Positions 29,266 to 38,236 of a stretch of DNA of 64,000 nucleotides are shown here, in pieces. Source of the stretch: Burkholderia vietnamiensis LMG 10929. Lineage in GTDB: Bacteria; Pseudomonadota; Gammaproteobacteria; Burkholderiales; Burkholderiaceae. The stretch spans positions 806,001 to 870,000 of the forward strand of contig NZ_CP009631.1 in NCBI RefSeq assembly GCF_000959445.1, given 5' to 3'. The position numbers and the translations under genes are program-made. The notes below the pieces were generated by a model. That model saw only the letters and a list, made by a program, of their open reading frames with translations, searched no databases and was not told where the DNA came from. Numbering within the stretch: position 1 is the stretch's first letter; every line of letters begins with the position of its first letter.

Positions 29266-29294
29266 ACTATACACACGGTCATGGTGCGTTGCAA
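29266..29294 (-). promoter_or_regulatory. Sigma-70-like promoter of the candidate sRNA
   Basis: TTGCAA and TATAGT are separated by exactly 17 bases. The -10 matches consensus at five of six positions and the -35 at four of six. Confidence 0.6.
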
Positions 29295-29533
29295 TATTCC
29301 GAGTGCAAAAAACCGTCAGGACGGCGATTTGTCGCAGCCGCATTGCAACAAAACGGTGACGCGGTGATGACTAAAGTGCTGCCATAGAAGCGCCTGCCCG
29401 ATTTTTTCGTCGCACTGATCGTCGGCGATGCGCCCCGATTTTCGGCGCGAATCACAGAGCAAGATCCGGGGCGCGACGGCCGGCGCCGATGTCTAGAGTA
29501 GGCACCGTCTACACTGGAAGGTGCGAGGTTCAG

Positions 29534-30625
29534 ATGAATACCCCCTATTCGACCGACGATTCCCGCTGGGCCGCCGTCACCACGCGCGACGCGCATGCGG
29601 ACGGCACGTTCTTCTATGCAGTGCGCACGACCGGCGTGTTCTGCCGCCCGAGCTGTGCGTCGCGGCTGCCGCGGCGCGAGCACGTTTCCTTTTTCGCCGA
29701 TCCGGCCGCCGCGCGCGCGGCGGGCTTCCGCCCGTGCAAGCGCTGCCGGCCGGAGGGCTTGCCGCGCGAGCTCGAAATCGTCGACCGCGCGTGCGCGGTG
29801 CTCGACGCGCATCCGGAGCAGCTCACGCTGCAGCAGTTGAGCGACGCCGTCCACCTGAGTCCGTTTCATCTGCAGCGGCTGTTCAAGCGGGTGGTCGGCG
29901 TGTCGCCGCGGCAGTACCAGGCCGCGCAGCGCGGCGCGGCGTTGCGCGACGCGCTGCAAAGCGGGCAGCCGGTCACGCAGGCGGCCGTCGACGCGGGCTT
30001 CAATTCGCCGTCGCGGCTCTATGCGTCGGTGCCGCGCGAGCTGGGGATGGCGCCGTCCGCGTTTCGTCGCCAGGGCGCCGGCCTGCGCATCGACTATGCG
30101 AGCGCGGCCACGCCGCTCGGCATGGTGCTCGTCGCCGCAACCGCACAGGGCATTTGCCGCATCGCGTTCGGCGACGAGGCGGCGGCGCTCGTCGCCGAGC
30201 TGAAGCTCGCGTTCGCGCGCGCCGAGCTCGTCGAAGCACCGTCGCGCGTCGCACCGTTCGTTGCGCAGATCCGCGCGTACCTCGACGGCACGCGCCACAC
30301 GTTCGACCTGCCGCTCGACATCGCGCCGACCGCGTTCCAGCAGCGCGTGTGGGAGGCGCTCACGCATATCCCGTACGGCGAAACGCGCAGCTATTCGGAC
30401 ATCGCCGAAGCGCTCGGCGCGCCGCGCGCGGTACGCGCCGTGGCGGCGGCCTGCGCGTCGAACCCGGTCGCGCTCGCGATTCCATGTCATCGTGTCGTGC
30501 AGAAGGGCGGCGCGCTCGCCGGATATCGGTGGGGCGTGCGTCGCAAGGCGACGCTGCTGGCGGCCGAGGCGCGCCATGCGGGTGCCGATGAAACCGAGGT
30601 CATCGAGGAGGGCAACGCAGTTTGA
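29534..30625 (+). CDS. ada: Bifunctional Ada: alkylation-responsive activator and O6-methylguanine-DNA methyltransferase
   Basis: Ada repairs methyl phosphotriesters and O6-methylguanine by taking the methyl group, and once methylated activates alkylation-repair genes. The 363-residue protein has the N-terminal zinc domain with Cys37, Cys41 and the CKRC pair (RPCKRCRPEG), then an AraC-type HTH (LSPFHLQRLFKRVVGVSPRQ). The C-terminal methyltransferase domain has the active-site PCHRVV, Cys near 318. The ATG at 29534 begins the conserved domain. alkA overlaps its stop, forming an adaptive-response operon. Confidence 0.97.
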   Translation: MNTPYSTDDSRWAAVTTRDAHADGTFFYAVRTTGVFCRPSCASRLPRREHVSFFADPAAARAAGFRPCKRCRPEGLPRELEIVDRACAVLDAHPEQLTLQQLSDAVHLSPFHLQRLFKRVVGVSPRQYQAAQRGAALRDALQSGQPVTQAAVDAGFNSPSRLYASVPRELGMAPSAFRRQGAGLRIDYASAATPLGMVLVAATAQGICRIAFGDEAAALVAELKLAFARAELVEAPSRVAPFVAQIRAYLDGTRHTFDLPLDIAPTAFQQRVWEALTHIPYGETRSYSDIAEALGAPRAVRAVAAACASNPVALAIPCHRVVQKGGALAGYRWGVRRKATLLAAEARHAGADETEVIEEGNAV

Positions 30626-31620
30626 GCATCGAACAGACCACGCTCGCGGCGAGCGAGTGCGATAGCGGTGATAGCGGCGACCGCGGCGGCGCGGTGCCGT
30701 CGCCCGCGCGGCTGGAGCTGCGCTTCAACGCGCCGTACGACTGGGCGCGCGTGCTGCGGTTCTTCAGCGGCCGCGCGATTCCGGGCGTCGAGCAGGTCGC
30801 CGACGGCGTTTATCGTCGCGTCGTCGACCTGAACGGCGACGCGGGCCGGCTCACCGTGTCTAAGCATCCGCGCCGGCATTGCCTGATTGCGACGGTCGAC
30901 GGCGCGGCTGCGCGCCATGTCGATGGCGCGTTCGCGCGCCGTGTCGCATCGATGTTCGACCTCGCTGCCGATCCGGCCGCGATCGGCAGCGGGCTCGCGC
31001 GCGATCCGTGGTTCGCGCCGCTCGTCGACGCCGCGCCGGGGCTGCGCGTGCCGGGCGCATGGTCGGGATTCGAGCTGGCGGTGCGTGCGATCGTCGGCCA
31101 GCAGGTGAGCGTGAAGGCCGCGACGACGATCGTCGGGCGGCTCGTCCAGCGCGCCGGCGAGCGTGTCGTGCGGGACGACGGGACACCTGACGACGACGGC
31201 GCGCCGGCATGGCGTTTTCCGACGCCCGACGCGCTTGCCGCGTGCGATCTCGTGAAGATCGGGATGCCCGGCAAACGAGCGGCCGCGCTGACGGGCATGG
31301 CGCGCGCAGTGGCGGACGGACACGTGCCGCTCGACCCGGCGCATGCGGACCTCGCGACGTTGCGGCGCGCATGGCTCGAGCTGCCCGGCATCGGGCCGTG
31401 GACCGTCGAGTACATCGCGATGCGCGCGTGGCGCGATCCGGATGCATGGCCGGCGTCCGATCTCGTGCTGATGCAGTCGATCGCCGCCCGCGATCCGTCG
31501 CTCGACCGGCTCGCGAGCCAGAAACGCCGAACCGAAGCGTGGCGGCCGTGGCGCGCGTATGCGGCGCTTCATCTGTGGAACGACGTGGCTGACCGGGCGG
31601 GAGGCGCGCGCGGGGGATGA
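30622..31620 (+). CDS. alkA: DNA-3-methyladenine glycosylase II
   Basis: AlkA excises 3-methyladenine and other alkylated bases. The 332-residue product has the N-terminal AlkA domain (LELRFNAPYDWARVLRFFSG), then the helix-hairpin-helix glycosylase fold with AIVGQQVSVKAA and the hairpin LPGIGPWTVEYIAMRA. The catalytic Asp lies in PDAWPASDLVL. The start is TTG at 30622, sharing bases with the ada stop (TTGA), so the two are translationally coupled. A Ser/Gly/Asp-rich N-terminal extension of about 30 residues makes it longer than E. coli AlkA (282). Confidence 0.95.
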   Translation: MSIEQTTLAASECDSGDSGDRGGAVPSPARLELRFNAPYDWARVLRFFSGRAIPGVEQVADGVYRRVVDLNGDAGRLTVSKHPRRHCLIATVDGAAARHVDGAFARRVASMFDLAADPAAIGSGLARDPWFAPLVDAAPGLRVPGAWSGFELAVRAIVGQQVSVKAATTIVGRLVQRAGERVVRDDGTPDDDGAPAWRFPTPDALAACDLVKIGMPGKRAAALTGMARAVADGHVPLDPAHADLATLRRAWLELPGIGPWTVEYIAMRAWRDPDAWPASDLVLMQSIAARDPSLDRLASQKRRTEAWRPWRAYAALHLWNDVADRAGGARGG

Positions 31621-32183
31621 CGCTCGCGGCGGTTGGTGGGCGGATGCGACCGGCGAGCGACGTCGCGCAGTCGGTATCGGCGCGGTGTGATTCGCTTCGG
31701 GGTGCGCGTGGGGGCGGCGTGCCGAGGCTCTAACGACGTGGGTAAGATGCGGGCGGCGAGTAGGTGCCGTGCGGTGGCATCTGCACCAACACATAGCAGC
31801 CCCAGCCCACCGCAGTAACCGTCTGCATCGCGGGCGTGGTCATGGTCGAGGTGCGCCAGCAGCGAGGTGGGCGGGGCAGCGCCAGCAGCGACGGCACCAA
31901 GGCACCGGTTCCACCTCTTCGCGCCGCATCCTGCACCGCGCAATCCTCCCGACGAAAGCCGCGCGAGGGCCGCGCCCGGCGTTATAGCGGATGCTCGTCC
32001 GCGCCAGCGGCAATCGCCGCGATCGCCCGCGCGGCGGCCCGCTGCAGGCGGCCGGGCCGGCCGTGAGCCACCTCAAGCGCGTGTGTCGGCGAGATGTTAA
32101 AGTGCCCGCTACCAATGAAGCGACCCATAATCCAGCCGGCCCGCGCGGCGCTCTGCGCGCGGCCGTCACGCACTTGCGTCTCC
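31621..32183. other. Gene-poor stretch between alkA and gshA
   Basis: This 563-base GC-rich region has many spurious open frames but no family match. A possible 37-codon minus-strand frame at 31730-31843 (MTTPAMQTVTAVGWGCYVLV, then QMPPHGTYSPPASYPRR) has protein-like composition and no strong ribosome site; I leave it as a candidate only. The gshA promoter must lie near the right end. Confidence 0.35.
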
Positions 32184-33797
32184 ATGCCGAACACCATGAC
32201 TCACCGCCAGTCCGAACTGCTGCTGAATCGTCTCGAAGCGCTGAGCTCGGGCCCGACGCGGCAGCATCTGCCCGACGGCCTGCGCGGCATCGAAAAGGAA
32301 AGCCTGCGCGTGACGCGCGACGGGATGATCGCGTTCACGCCGCATCCGCGCGCGCTCGGTTCGGCACTCACGCACCCGTCGTTGACCACCGATTACTCGG
32401 AAGCGCTGATCGAGCTGATCACGCCGGCCGAAAGCGACGCGTCGCTGACGCTCGCGCGCCTCGACGATCTGCATCGCTACGTGTATGCGTCGCTCGACGA
32501 CGAGATGCTGTGGAACGAGTCGATGCCGGGGCTGCTGCCGGCCGACGACGAAATCCCGATCGCCGACTACGGCACGTCCAACATCGGCCGCCTGAAGACG
32601 GTGTACCGCCGCGGCCTCGCCTATCGCTACGGCCGCACGATGCAGTGCATCGCCGGCATTCACTACAACTACTCGCTGCACGAGGAAGTGTGGCGGCGCC
32701 TGCATGCCGAAGAAGGCTCCACTGCCACGCTGGTCGACTATCAGTCCGAGCGCTATCTCGCGCTGATCCGCAATTTCCGCCGCCGCAGCTGGCTGCTGAT
32801 GTACCTGTTCGGCGCGTCGCCGGTGCTCGACACGCGCTTCCTGCGCGGCAAACCGCACCGGCTCGACACGTTCGACGCCGACACGCTGTACCGGCCGTAT
32901 GCGACCAGCCTGCGGATGAGCGATCTCGGCTACTCGAACACGACCGCGCAGGCCGCGCTGCACGTCGACTACAACACGCTGCCCGGCTATCTCGACGCGC
33001 TGTCGAAGGCGGTCAGCGAGCCGTATGCGGCGTACGAGGCGATCGGCACGCATCGCGACGGCGAGTGGATTCAGATCAACACGAACGTGCTGCAAATCGA
33101 GAACGAGTTCTACTCGACGATCCGGCCGAAGCGCATCACCTATTCGGGCGAGCGTCCGCTGCATGCGCTCGCGTCGCGCGGCGTGCAGTACATCGAAGTG
33201 CGGTGCCTCGACATCGACCCGTTCGAGCCGACCGGCATCGCGCTCGACACCGCGCGCTTCATCGACGCATTCCTGCTGGCGTGCGCGCTCGACGACAGCC
33301 CCGCGCTCGACTGCGATGCGTACAAGGAAGCGAACGAGAACTTCGGCAGCGTGACGATGGACGGACGCAAGCCCGGCCTCACGCTGACGCGCGACGGCCA
33401 GCCGGTCACGCTGCAGGCATGGGCCGACGACCTGATGGCCGATATCGAAACCGTCGGGCGCCGTCTCGACGAGATCCGCGGCGGCGATGAGCATGCGCGC
33501 GCGATCGCCGCGCAGCGCGAGAAGCTGGCCGATCCGGAACGCACGCCGTCGGCGCGTGTGCTGCGCACGATGCGCGAGAACGGCCAATCGTTCCTCGCGT
33601 TCGCGCTCGCGCAAAGCGAAGCGCATGCGGCCCATTTCCGGGCGAACCCGCCGTCGGCGGAGGCGATGCGCGCGGAGCAGGCGCTCGCGGCGAAGTCGCT
33701 GGCCGAACAGGCCGAGCTCGAAGCGAAGGAGGCCGGGTCGTTCGATGCGTTCGTCGCCGCCTATCGCGCTTATACGCTGAACCGCTTCAGCGTTTGA
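32184..33797 (+). CDS. gshA: Glutamate-cysteine ligase
   Basis: GshA catalyses the ATP-dependent joining of L-glutamate and L-cysteine, the first step of glutathione synthesis. The 537-residue protein carries GLRGIEKESLRVTRDG, the glutamate-binding signature of the proteobacterial class, then DYSEALIELITP, GIHYNYSLHEEVW and YSTIRPKR in the expected order. It ends with a Glu/Ala-rich helix (AEQAELEAKEAGSFDAF). MPNTMTHRQSELL is the likely start; an ATG 12 bases later is possible. Confidence 0.96.
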   Translation: MPNTMTHRQSELLLNRLEALSSGPTRQHLPDGLRGIEKESLRVTRDGMIAFTPHPRALGSALTHPSLTTDYSEALIELITPAESDASLTLARLDDLHRYVYASLDDEMLWNESMPGLLPADDEIPIADYGTSNIGRLKTVYRRGLAYRYGRTMQCIAGIHYNYSLHEEVWRRLHAEEGSTATLVDYQSERYLALIRNFRRRSWLLMYLFGASPVLDTRFLRGKPHRLDTFDADTLYRPYATSLRMSDLGYSNTTAQAALHVDYNTLPGYLDALSKAVSEPYAAYEAIGTHRDGEWIQINTNVLQIENEFYSTIRPKRITYSGERPLHALASRGVQYIEVRCLDIDPFEPTGIALDTARFIDAFLLACALDDSPALDCDAYKEANENFGSVTMDGRKPGLTLTRDGQPVTLQAWADDLMADIETVGRRLDEIRGGDEHARAIAAQREKLADPERTPSARVLRTMRENGQSFLAFALAQSEAHAAHFRANPPSAEAMRAEQALAAKSLAEQAELEAKEAGSFDAFVAAYRAYTLNRFSV

Positions 33798-33851
33798 TTG
33801 CCGCAGCCGAAGCTGCCGTCCGTCGCGGTTCTCGCGCCGGCGGCACCTGCT

Positions 33852-34157
33852 TCAGTGATGCGCGTACGTGCTGCGATCGACCACGGCCGGCGTAGCCGGC
33901 TTGCCCGCTTCGACGCTCGCATGACCGTCGTTGCCGTGGCCGGCGGCGTCGGCGCGGGCCTGGGCGGCGCGCTGCATGACGGCCTGCATGTTCTCCGGAA
34001 AGTCAGGGCTGCTGACGAGGCTCGGCCGGTAGCCGGCCGCCTGTAGCTCGGCGAGTTCCTGGCGTACCTGGGCGCGCGTCAGCGTCGACTCGGCGTGGGC
34101 AGCGAGCGCCGGGCCGATCAGCAGCAACGCGCAGGCCGCAAGTTTCAGGTTTTTCAT
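33852..34157 (-). CDS. DUF4148 periplasmic protein
   Basis: The 101-residue product has a signal peptide (MKNLKLAACALLLIGPALAA, cleavage near AHA). The DUF4148 core TRAQVRQELAELQAAGYRPS follows, a small-protein family expanded in Burkholderiaceae. The tail is Ala/His rich. It is exported; function unknown. It is divergent from the lactate permease. Confidence 0.9.
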   Translation of the reverse strand: MKNLKLAACALLLIGPALAAHAESTLTRAQVRQELAELQAAGYRPSLVSSPDFPENMQAVMQRAAQARADAAGHGNDGHASVEAGKPATPAVVDRSTYAHH

Positions 34158-34491
34158 CGTGTCTGCTCCGTGAAGTTTCCGGAGCCGCGTCGTCGCCGGC
34201 GCGGGCGGAATCGATGCAGCGAGTCTAGGCTTCGGAGCCCAAACGAAACATCCCGCTCGCCGTCACGCACCTTTTCCCGCTGTGCAACATTGCTCGGACC
34301 CTTCGCCGACGCCCGCGCAACGATTCGGACGCGCATCGGGCTTGCCCTCCTTGTACAAGCGCGACCGGCCTCCTAACCTCATTTGAGCGACCGGTCGGTC
34401 GGCCTTGCCGCATGGTTGCATGCGCAAGCGTCGGCCGGGCGTAGCGGCCGCCGAATGTACGTCTGGTACTGGATCGGAGACACGACACACG
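34158..34491. promoter_or_regulatory. Divergent intergenic region upstream of the lactate permease
   Basis: No gene in 334 bases. It contains a perfect 10-bp palindrome cttgtacaag at 34350-34359, and nearby gcgaccgg repeats (34361-34368 and 34387-34394) running into accggtcggtcgg. These symmetric elements are candidate operators for lactate-permease control by a GntR-type regulator; this is inference. Confidence 0.4.
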
Positions 34492-36132
34492 ATGAATCCC
34501 ACCGCAGCCCTGCCGCCCGGCATCCTGTTCGTCCAGCCGTTGACGCCCGTCGCCGACTCGCTGCTCCTGTCGTTCGTCGTCGCGGTGATCCCGATCGCCG
34601 TCGCGCTGATCGCGCTCGGCGTGCTGCGCCGGCCCGCGTGGCAGGCGTCGCTGGCCGGCCTCGTCGCCGGCCTCGCCGTCGCGATCGGCGCGTGGGGCAT
34701 GCCGGCCGGCCTTGCGTTCAACGCGGTGGGCGCAGGCATGGCGCTCGCGGTCGTGCCGGTGATGTGGATCGTGTTCAATGCCTTGCTGCTGTACAACATC
34801 GCGGTGAAGTCGGGCCGTTTCGACCAGTTTCGGCAGTGGATGCTCGACAACCTGCCCGACGATCGTCGCCTCGTGCTGCTCGTCGTCGCGTTCTCGTTCG
34901 GCTGTCTGCTCGAAGGGATTTCCGGGTTCGGCACGCCGGTCGCGATCACCAGCGCGCTGCTGATCGCGCTCGGCTTCCCCGCGCTCGAAGCGCTGACCTA
35001 CACGCTGGTGTTCAACACGGCGCCGGTCGCGTTCGGCGCGCTCGGCGTGCCGATCACCGTGCTCGGCGCGGTCACGTCGCTGCCGCCCGCGACGCTCGGC
35101 GCGATGGTCGGCCGGCAACTGCCGTTCTTCGCGCTGCTGCTGCCGTTCTACGTGGTCGGCGCATACGGTGGGCTGCGCTCGATCGCGAAGCTGTGGCCGG
35201 CGCTGCTCGTGTCGGGCGGCAGCTTCGCGATCGCGCAGTTCGTCACGTCGAATTTCCTCGGCTACCAGCTCACCGACGTGCTGTCGTCGCTCACGTCGCT
35301 GATCGTCACGATCGGCTTCCTGCAGCTGTGGAAGCCGCAGCCCGATCCGCAATACGCGCTCGCGCGCAGCGTGCCGGCCACGGCCGGCGCCGCGCGCGCG
35401 GGCTTCGGCGGCTGGCTGCCGTGGCTCGTCGTGTCGGTGGTCGTGATCTTCTGGGTGCACGCGAACATCGCGGCGATCGGCGACGTCAAGATCAAGTGGC
35501 CGGGGTTGCACAACGCCGTGTTCGTATCGCTGTACCACAAGCCGTATGCGGCGATCTGGGACTTCCAGCCGCTCGGTACGGGCACCGCGATCCTGGTGTC
35601 GGCGATCATCACGGCACTGCTCACGCGCACGGGCATCGGCGCGTTCTTCGAATGCGTGGTCAAGACCTGGCGACAGACGTGGATCGCGATCGTCACCGTG
35701 ATGATGATCGTCGGGCTCGCGTACCTGCTGAACTACTCGGGCATCAGCTACACGCTCGGTACCGGCGTCGCGTCGACCGGCGCGCTGTTTCCGCTCGTGT
35801 CGGCGTCGCTCGGCTGGATCGCGGTGTTCCTGTCGGGCAGCGACACGTCGGGCAACGCGCTGTTCGGTAATCTGCAGGTCGTTGCGGCCCGGCAACTCGG
35901 CCTCGATCCGGTGCTGATGGCCGCGACCAACTCGTCGGGCGGCGTGATGGGCAAGATGATCTCGCCGCAGAACATCGCGACGGGCGTGTCGACCACCGAC
36001 CTGAAAGGGCAGGAGGGCGTGGTGTTCGCGCGCACCTTCTGGCACAGCGTGATCCTCACGCTGCTGCTCGGCGTGCTCGTGTTCCTGCAGCAGCACGTGC
36101 TGACGTGGATGATTCCGGCGTTGCCGAAGTAG
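34492..36132 (+). CDS. lldP: L-lactate permease (LctP/LldP family)
   Basis: This inner-membrane importer takes up lactate, and often glycolate, with protons. The 546-residue protein is hydrophobic throughout, with 12 to 14 predicted spans. It contains the family motifs EGISGFGTPVAITSALL, FNTAPVAFGALGVPI and GSDTSGNALFGNLQ, and ends with a C-terminal span (ILTLLLGVLVFLQQHVL). I start at 34492 (MNPTAALPPG). It stands alone, without lactate dehydrogenase genes next to it. Confidence 0.93.
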   Translation: MNPTAALPPGILFVQPLTPVADSLLLSFVVAVIPIAVALIALGVLRRPAWQASLAGLVAGLAVAIGAWGMPAGLAFNAVGAGMALAVVPVMWIVFNALLLYNIAVKSGRFDQFRQWMLDNLPDDRRLVLLVVAFSFGCLLEGISGFGTPVAITSALLIALGFPALEALTYTLVFNTAPVAFGALGVPITVLGAVTSLPPATLGAMVGRQLPFFALLLPFYVVGAYGGLRSIAKLWPALLVSGGSFAIAQFVTSNFLGYQLTDVLSSLTSLIVTIGFLQLWKPQPDPQYALARSVPATAGAARAGFGGWLPWLVVSVVVIFWVHANIAAIGDVKIKWPGLHNAVFVSLYHKPYAAIWDFQPLGTGTAILVSAIITALLTRTGIGAFFECVVKTWRQTWIAIVTVMMIVGLAYLLNYSGISYTLGTGVASTGALFPLVSASLGWIAVFLSGSDTSGNALFGNLQVVAARQLGLDPVLMAATNSSGGVMGKMISPQNIATGVSTTDLKGQEGVVFARTFWHSVILTLLLGVLVFLQQHVLTWMIPALPK

Positions 36133-36359
36133 GGGGGCGGGCGACGTTGGCGTGAGCAGACGTTTGGAAGGCGCAGGCGAGTGCGAGGATGGCGGCGGGC
36201 GTTTGCTGTCGCAATATCGATGAACGCGATCGGGATTTCGAACGGCGGCGACTATGTGTTGCCGTCGTCGGTATGCACGAATCATTTCCATCACATCGCG
36301 GGCTTCATCACGGAGCTAGGTCGGCAGCGTCAACGTGCGAGAAGCGCCGGCGCGAGCGT
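36133..36359. other. Spacer after the lactate permease
   Basis: I see no gene or clear terminator in this stretch. It precedes the remnant pair at 36360-36735. Confidence 0.3.
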
Positions 36360-36540
36360 TCACCGATCGAACATGGCGGCGACGATCGCCTCGGGCGCAT
36401 CTTCCTGAACCAAGTGCGCTGCTCGCGGCACCTTGATCAGCTTGCCGTGCGCGATGCGATCGGCGAGCGCCTGCCCCTGTTCGAGCGGAATCCACCCGTC
36501 GTCCTCGCCCCATACGATGCGCACTGGAAAGCCCGGGGGC
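36360..36540 (-). pseudogene. Alpha/beta-hydrolase, C-terminal remnant
   Basis: On the minus strand the last 55 to 60 codons encode a typical alpha/beta-hydrolase end: FPVRIVWGEDDGWIPLEQG supplies the acid-turn Asp, and AAHLVQEDAPEAI holds the catalytic His. The nucleophile, oxyanion loop and all N-terminal sheets are missing. Upstream the frame dissolves into the CGNR remnant read on the other strand. It cannot be an active hydrolase. Confidence 0.72.
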
Positions 36541-36544
36541 GCTG

Positions 36545-36735
36545 CGTCGCGCTGGATCGACGTGGCCGCGCTCGGATTCGAGCAACTGCTGCGCAGCGAT
36601 GACTTCGCGCGCGTGCGCCAATGTGCCCGCTGCACGTGGTTCTTCATCGATCGCGGCCGCGGCGCCGGCCGCCGCTGGTGCGACATGCGCACGTGCGGCA
36701 ACCGCGCGAAGGTAGAGGCATTCAGGCAGCGGTGA
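36545..36735 (+). pseudogene. CGNR zinc-finger protein, C-terminal remnant
   Basis: The plus-strand frame gives AALGFEQLLRSDDFARVRQC, then the zinc finger CARCTWFFIDRGRGAGRRWC and DMRTCGNRAKVEAFRQR. This is the C-terminal finger of CGNR-type proteins, which normally follows an ABATE domain of over 100 residues that is absent here. It begins within a few bases of the hydrolase remnant's broken end, on the opposite strand. Confidence 0.72.
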
Positions 36736-36757
36736 AGCGTGCGGCGCGCCCCATCCG

Positions 36758-37687
36758 TCATTCGACGATTTCGTGCAGTCGCGGTTCGGGCCACAGCGCG
36801 CTGGCCGCGACCAGCCCGGCGACGAACAACGGTGCGCCGATCGCGAACAGAATTGCGGTCACGCTCCACCGGTCCCAGAACTGGTCGATGATCGCGCGTT
36901 CGGGCGCGACGGGGTCGTACAGCACGTTGACGCGTTCGCCTTCGTACAGCCGCGGATGCGGGGAGGCCGAGCTTTGCTCGAAGGTCACCGCGCGGCCGCT
37001 GTCGGTCGTGAACGCGACGCTGACGGAATCGAGCGACGCGCGGTTGCGGGACGCGCCCGCGGGTTCGGCGATCTCGACGACGTGGCCGGTCGAATGCGCG
37101 TAATGGCGGGCGGCCTGCCACTGGCGCAAGCCGGCAGCGCCGGCGCCGGCCATGAACGCGGTGCCGAGCGCGAGCGGAATCAGCACGATCGCGATGTTCC
37201 ATCGCCGCCGCGCGGCGTCGCGGGCCGATGCGGCGAACGGTGCGCCGGGGCGGCGATTGCGGCGCTCGTCCACGTACAGCACGCAGCCGATCGCGAGCGA
37301 CACGACCGCGAGCAGCGCCGGCACCGCGACCGGCGACCAGCGTTGCGCAAAATCGTCGATCAGCACGGGGCGGTTCGGATGGGCGGGATCGACCAGCACG
37401 TCGACGTTCTCGCCGATGTCGTAGGCCGGGACGGCCGACGCGGTGTCGCCGGCGACTTCGCGTCGGCGGCCGTCGCTCGCCAGATACGCGACGATCGGGC
37501 GGTAAGCGCGCATCGCGTCGCTGTCCTGCACGATGCGCACGATGGTGCCCGATGCGCGGAGCAGCCCGCCGGTCGCGCGGCTCGCGGTAACGGCGAGCGC
37601 CGCGGCGATCACGAGCAGCGCGATCCCGAGCGCGAATGCAACGAGCGCGTCCTTACGCAGCATGACCGGATCCGCGACGCGCGTCAT
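36758..37687 (-). CDS. DUF3592 membrane protein
   Basis: The product of about 309 residues has four hydrophobic spans in two pairs (VAFALGIALLVIAAALAV; VPALLAVVSLAIGCVLYV; IAIVLIPLALGTAFMAGA; ILFAIGAPLFVAGLVAAS). Each pair encloses a beta-rich DUF3592 region (for instance GENVDVLVDPAHPNRPVL and GERVNVLYDPVAPERAII). It looks like a duplicated module. The start is uncertain: ATGs at 37687, 37663 and 37807 are in frame, and the longest adds a basic segment of 40 residues. Function unknown. Confidence 0.8.
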   Translation of the reverse strand: MTRVADPVMLRKDALVAFALGIALLVIAAALAVTASRATGGLLRASGTIVRIVQDSDAMRAYRPIVAYLASDGRRREVAGDTASAVPAYDIGENVDVLVDPAHPNRPVLIDDFAQRWSPVAVPALLAVVSLAIGCVLYVDERRNRRPGAPFAASARDAARRRWNIAIVLIPLALGTAFMAGAGAAGLRQWQAARHYAHSTGHVVEIAEPAGASRNRASLDSVSVAFTTDSGRAVTFEQSSASPHPRLYEGERVNVLYDPVAPERAIIDQFWDRWSVTAILFAIGAPLFVAGLVAASALWPEPRLHEIVE

Positions 37688-37930
37688 GTAACGGGGGCGG
37701 ATGCGATCGGGGGGATAGCGCGCTTCGACCCGCGCGCCGATTTCTGTCTGACCATGCCCTCTCAATGGTCGCGTCTGGTTCACGTGCTTCCATGTCTGAC
37801 GTCCCATGCTCTCTCAGTGCCGGCCACGATGCGGCGATCGTCGTGCCGGTTATGTGATTTTTGTCGGACGATTCTAACGGAAAGCTACTGCGGCGGGGCG
37901 CGCGGAGAGGCCGATGGGCGCCGGAATGGA

Positions 37931-37964
37931 AAAAGGCCGGTCAGCTTGCGCTGACCGGCCTTTT
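37931..37964 (-). terminator. Intrinsic terminator of tRNA-Lys
   Basis: The perfect stem aaggccggtcagc/gctgaccggcctt lies directly downstream of tRNA-Lys and is followed by T on the minus strand. Confidence 0.9.
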
Positions 37965-37971
37965 GAATTCC

Positions 37972-38047
37972 TGGTGGGGCGTGAGTGACTCGAACACTCG
38001 ACCTACGGATTAAGAGTCCGCTGCTCTACCAACTGAGCTAACGCCCC
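37972..38047 (-). tRNA. tRNA-Lys (anticodon CTT)
   Basis: The full cloverleaf folds over 76 bases: acceptor GGGGCGT/ACGCCCC, D-arm GCTCAGTTGGTAGAGC, anticodon arm GCGGA-CTCTTAA-TCCGT, T-arm GAGTG-TTCGAGT-CACTC, and an encoded CCA. A damaged copy of its 3' half lies at 13029-13076. Confidence 0.97.
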
Positions 38048-38236
38048 CAACAGAAGAAAGATTATGCACGGGTATTTCATCCTTGGCAAGCCCTTTCTGC
38101 AAATTTCCCCAAAATATTTCGTCACCGTGCGTGCGGCTGCCGGCGCGCTGCCAAGTGATCGCAGTTGGCCCGCTCCCGGTATGATGACGTCCATCTGTTG
38201 CGCGGCGGTCGCGCAACATTCTCTGGACATTCGAAG

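Noticed and set aside
29249..29368. A 39-codon plus-strand frame with perfect AGGAGGAGAC before its ATG
   Set aside because: The apparent ribosome sites are the complement of the duplicated sRNA seeds, and the peptide (MEETVPTIHTVMVRCNIPSA...) has no recognisable features. Kept only as the alternative to the sRNA reading.
31730..31843. A 37-codon minus-strand frame between alkA and gshA
   Set aside because: Composition is protein-like, but there is no ribosome site or family match; not strong enough to call.
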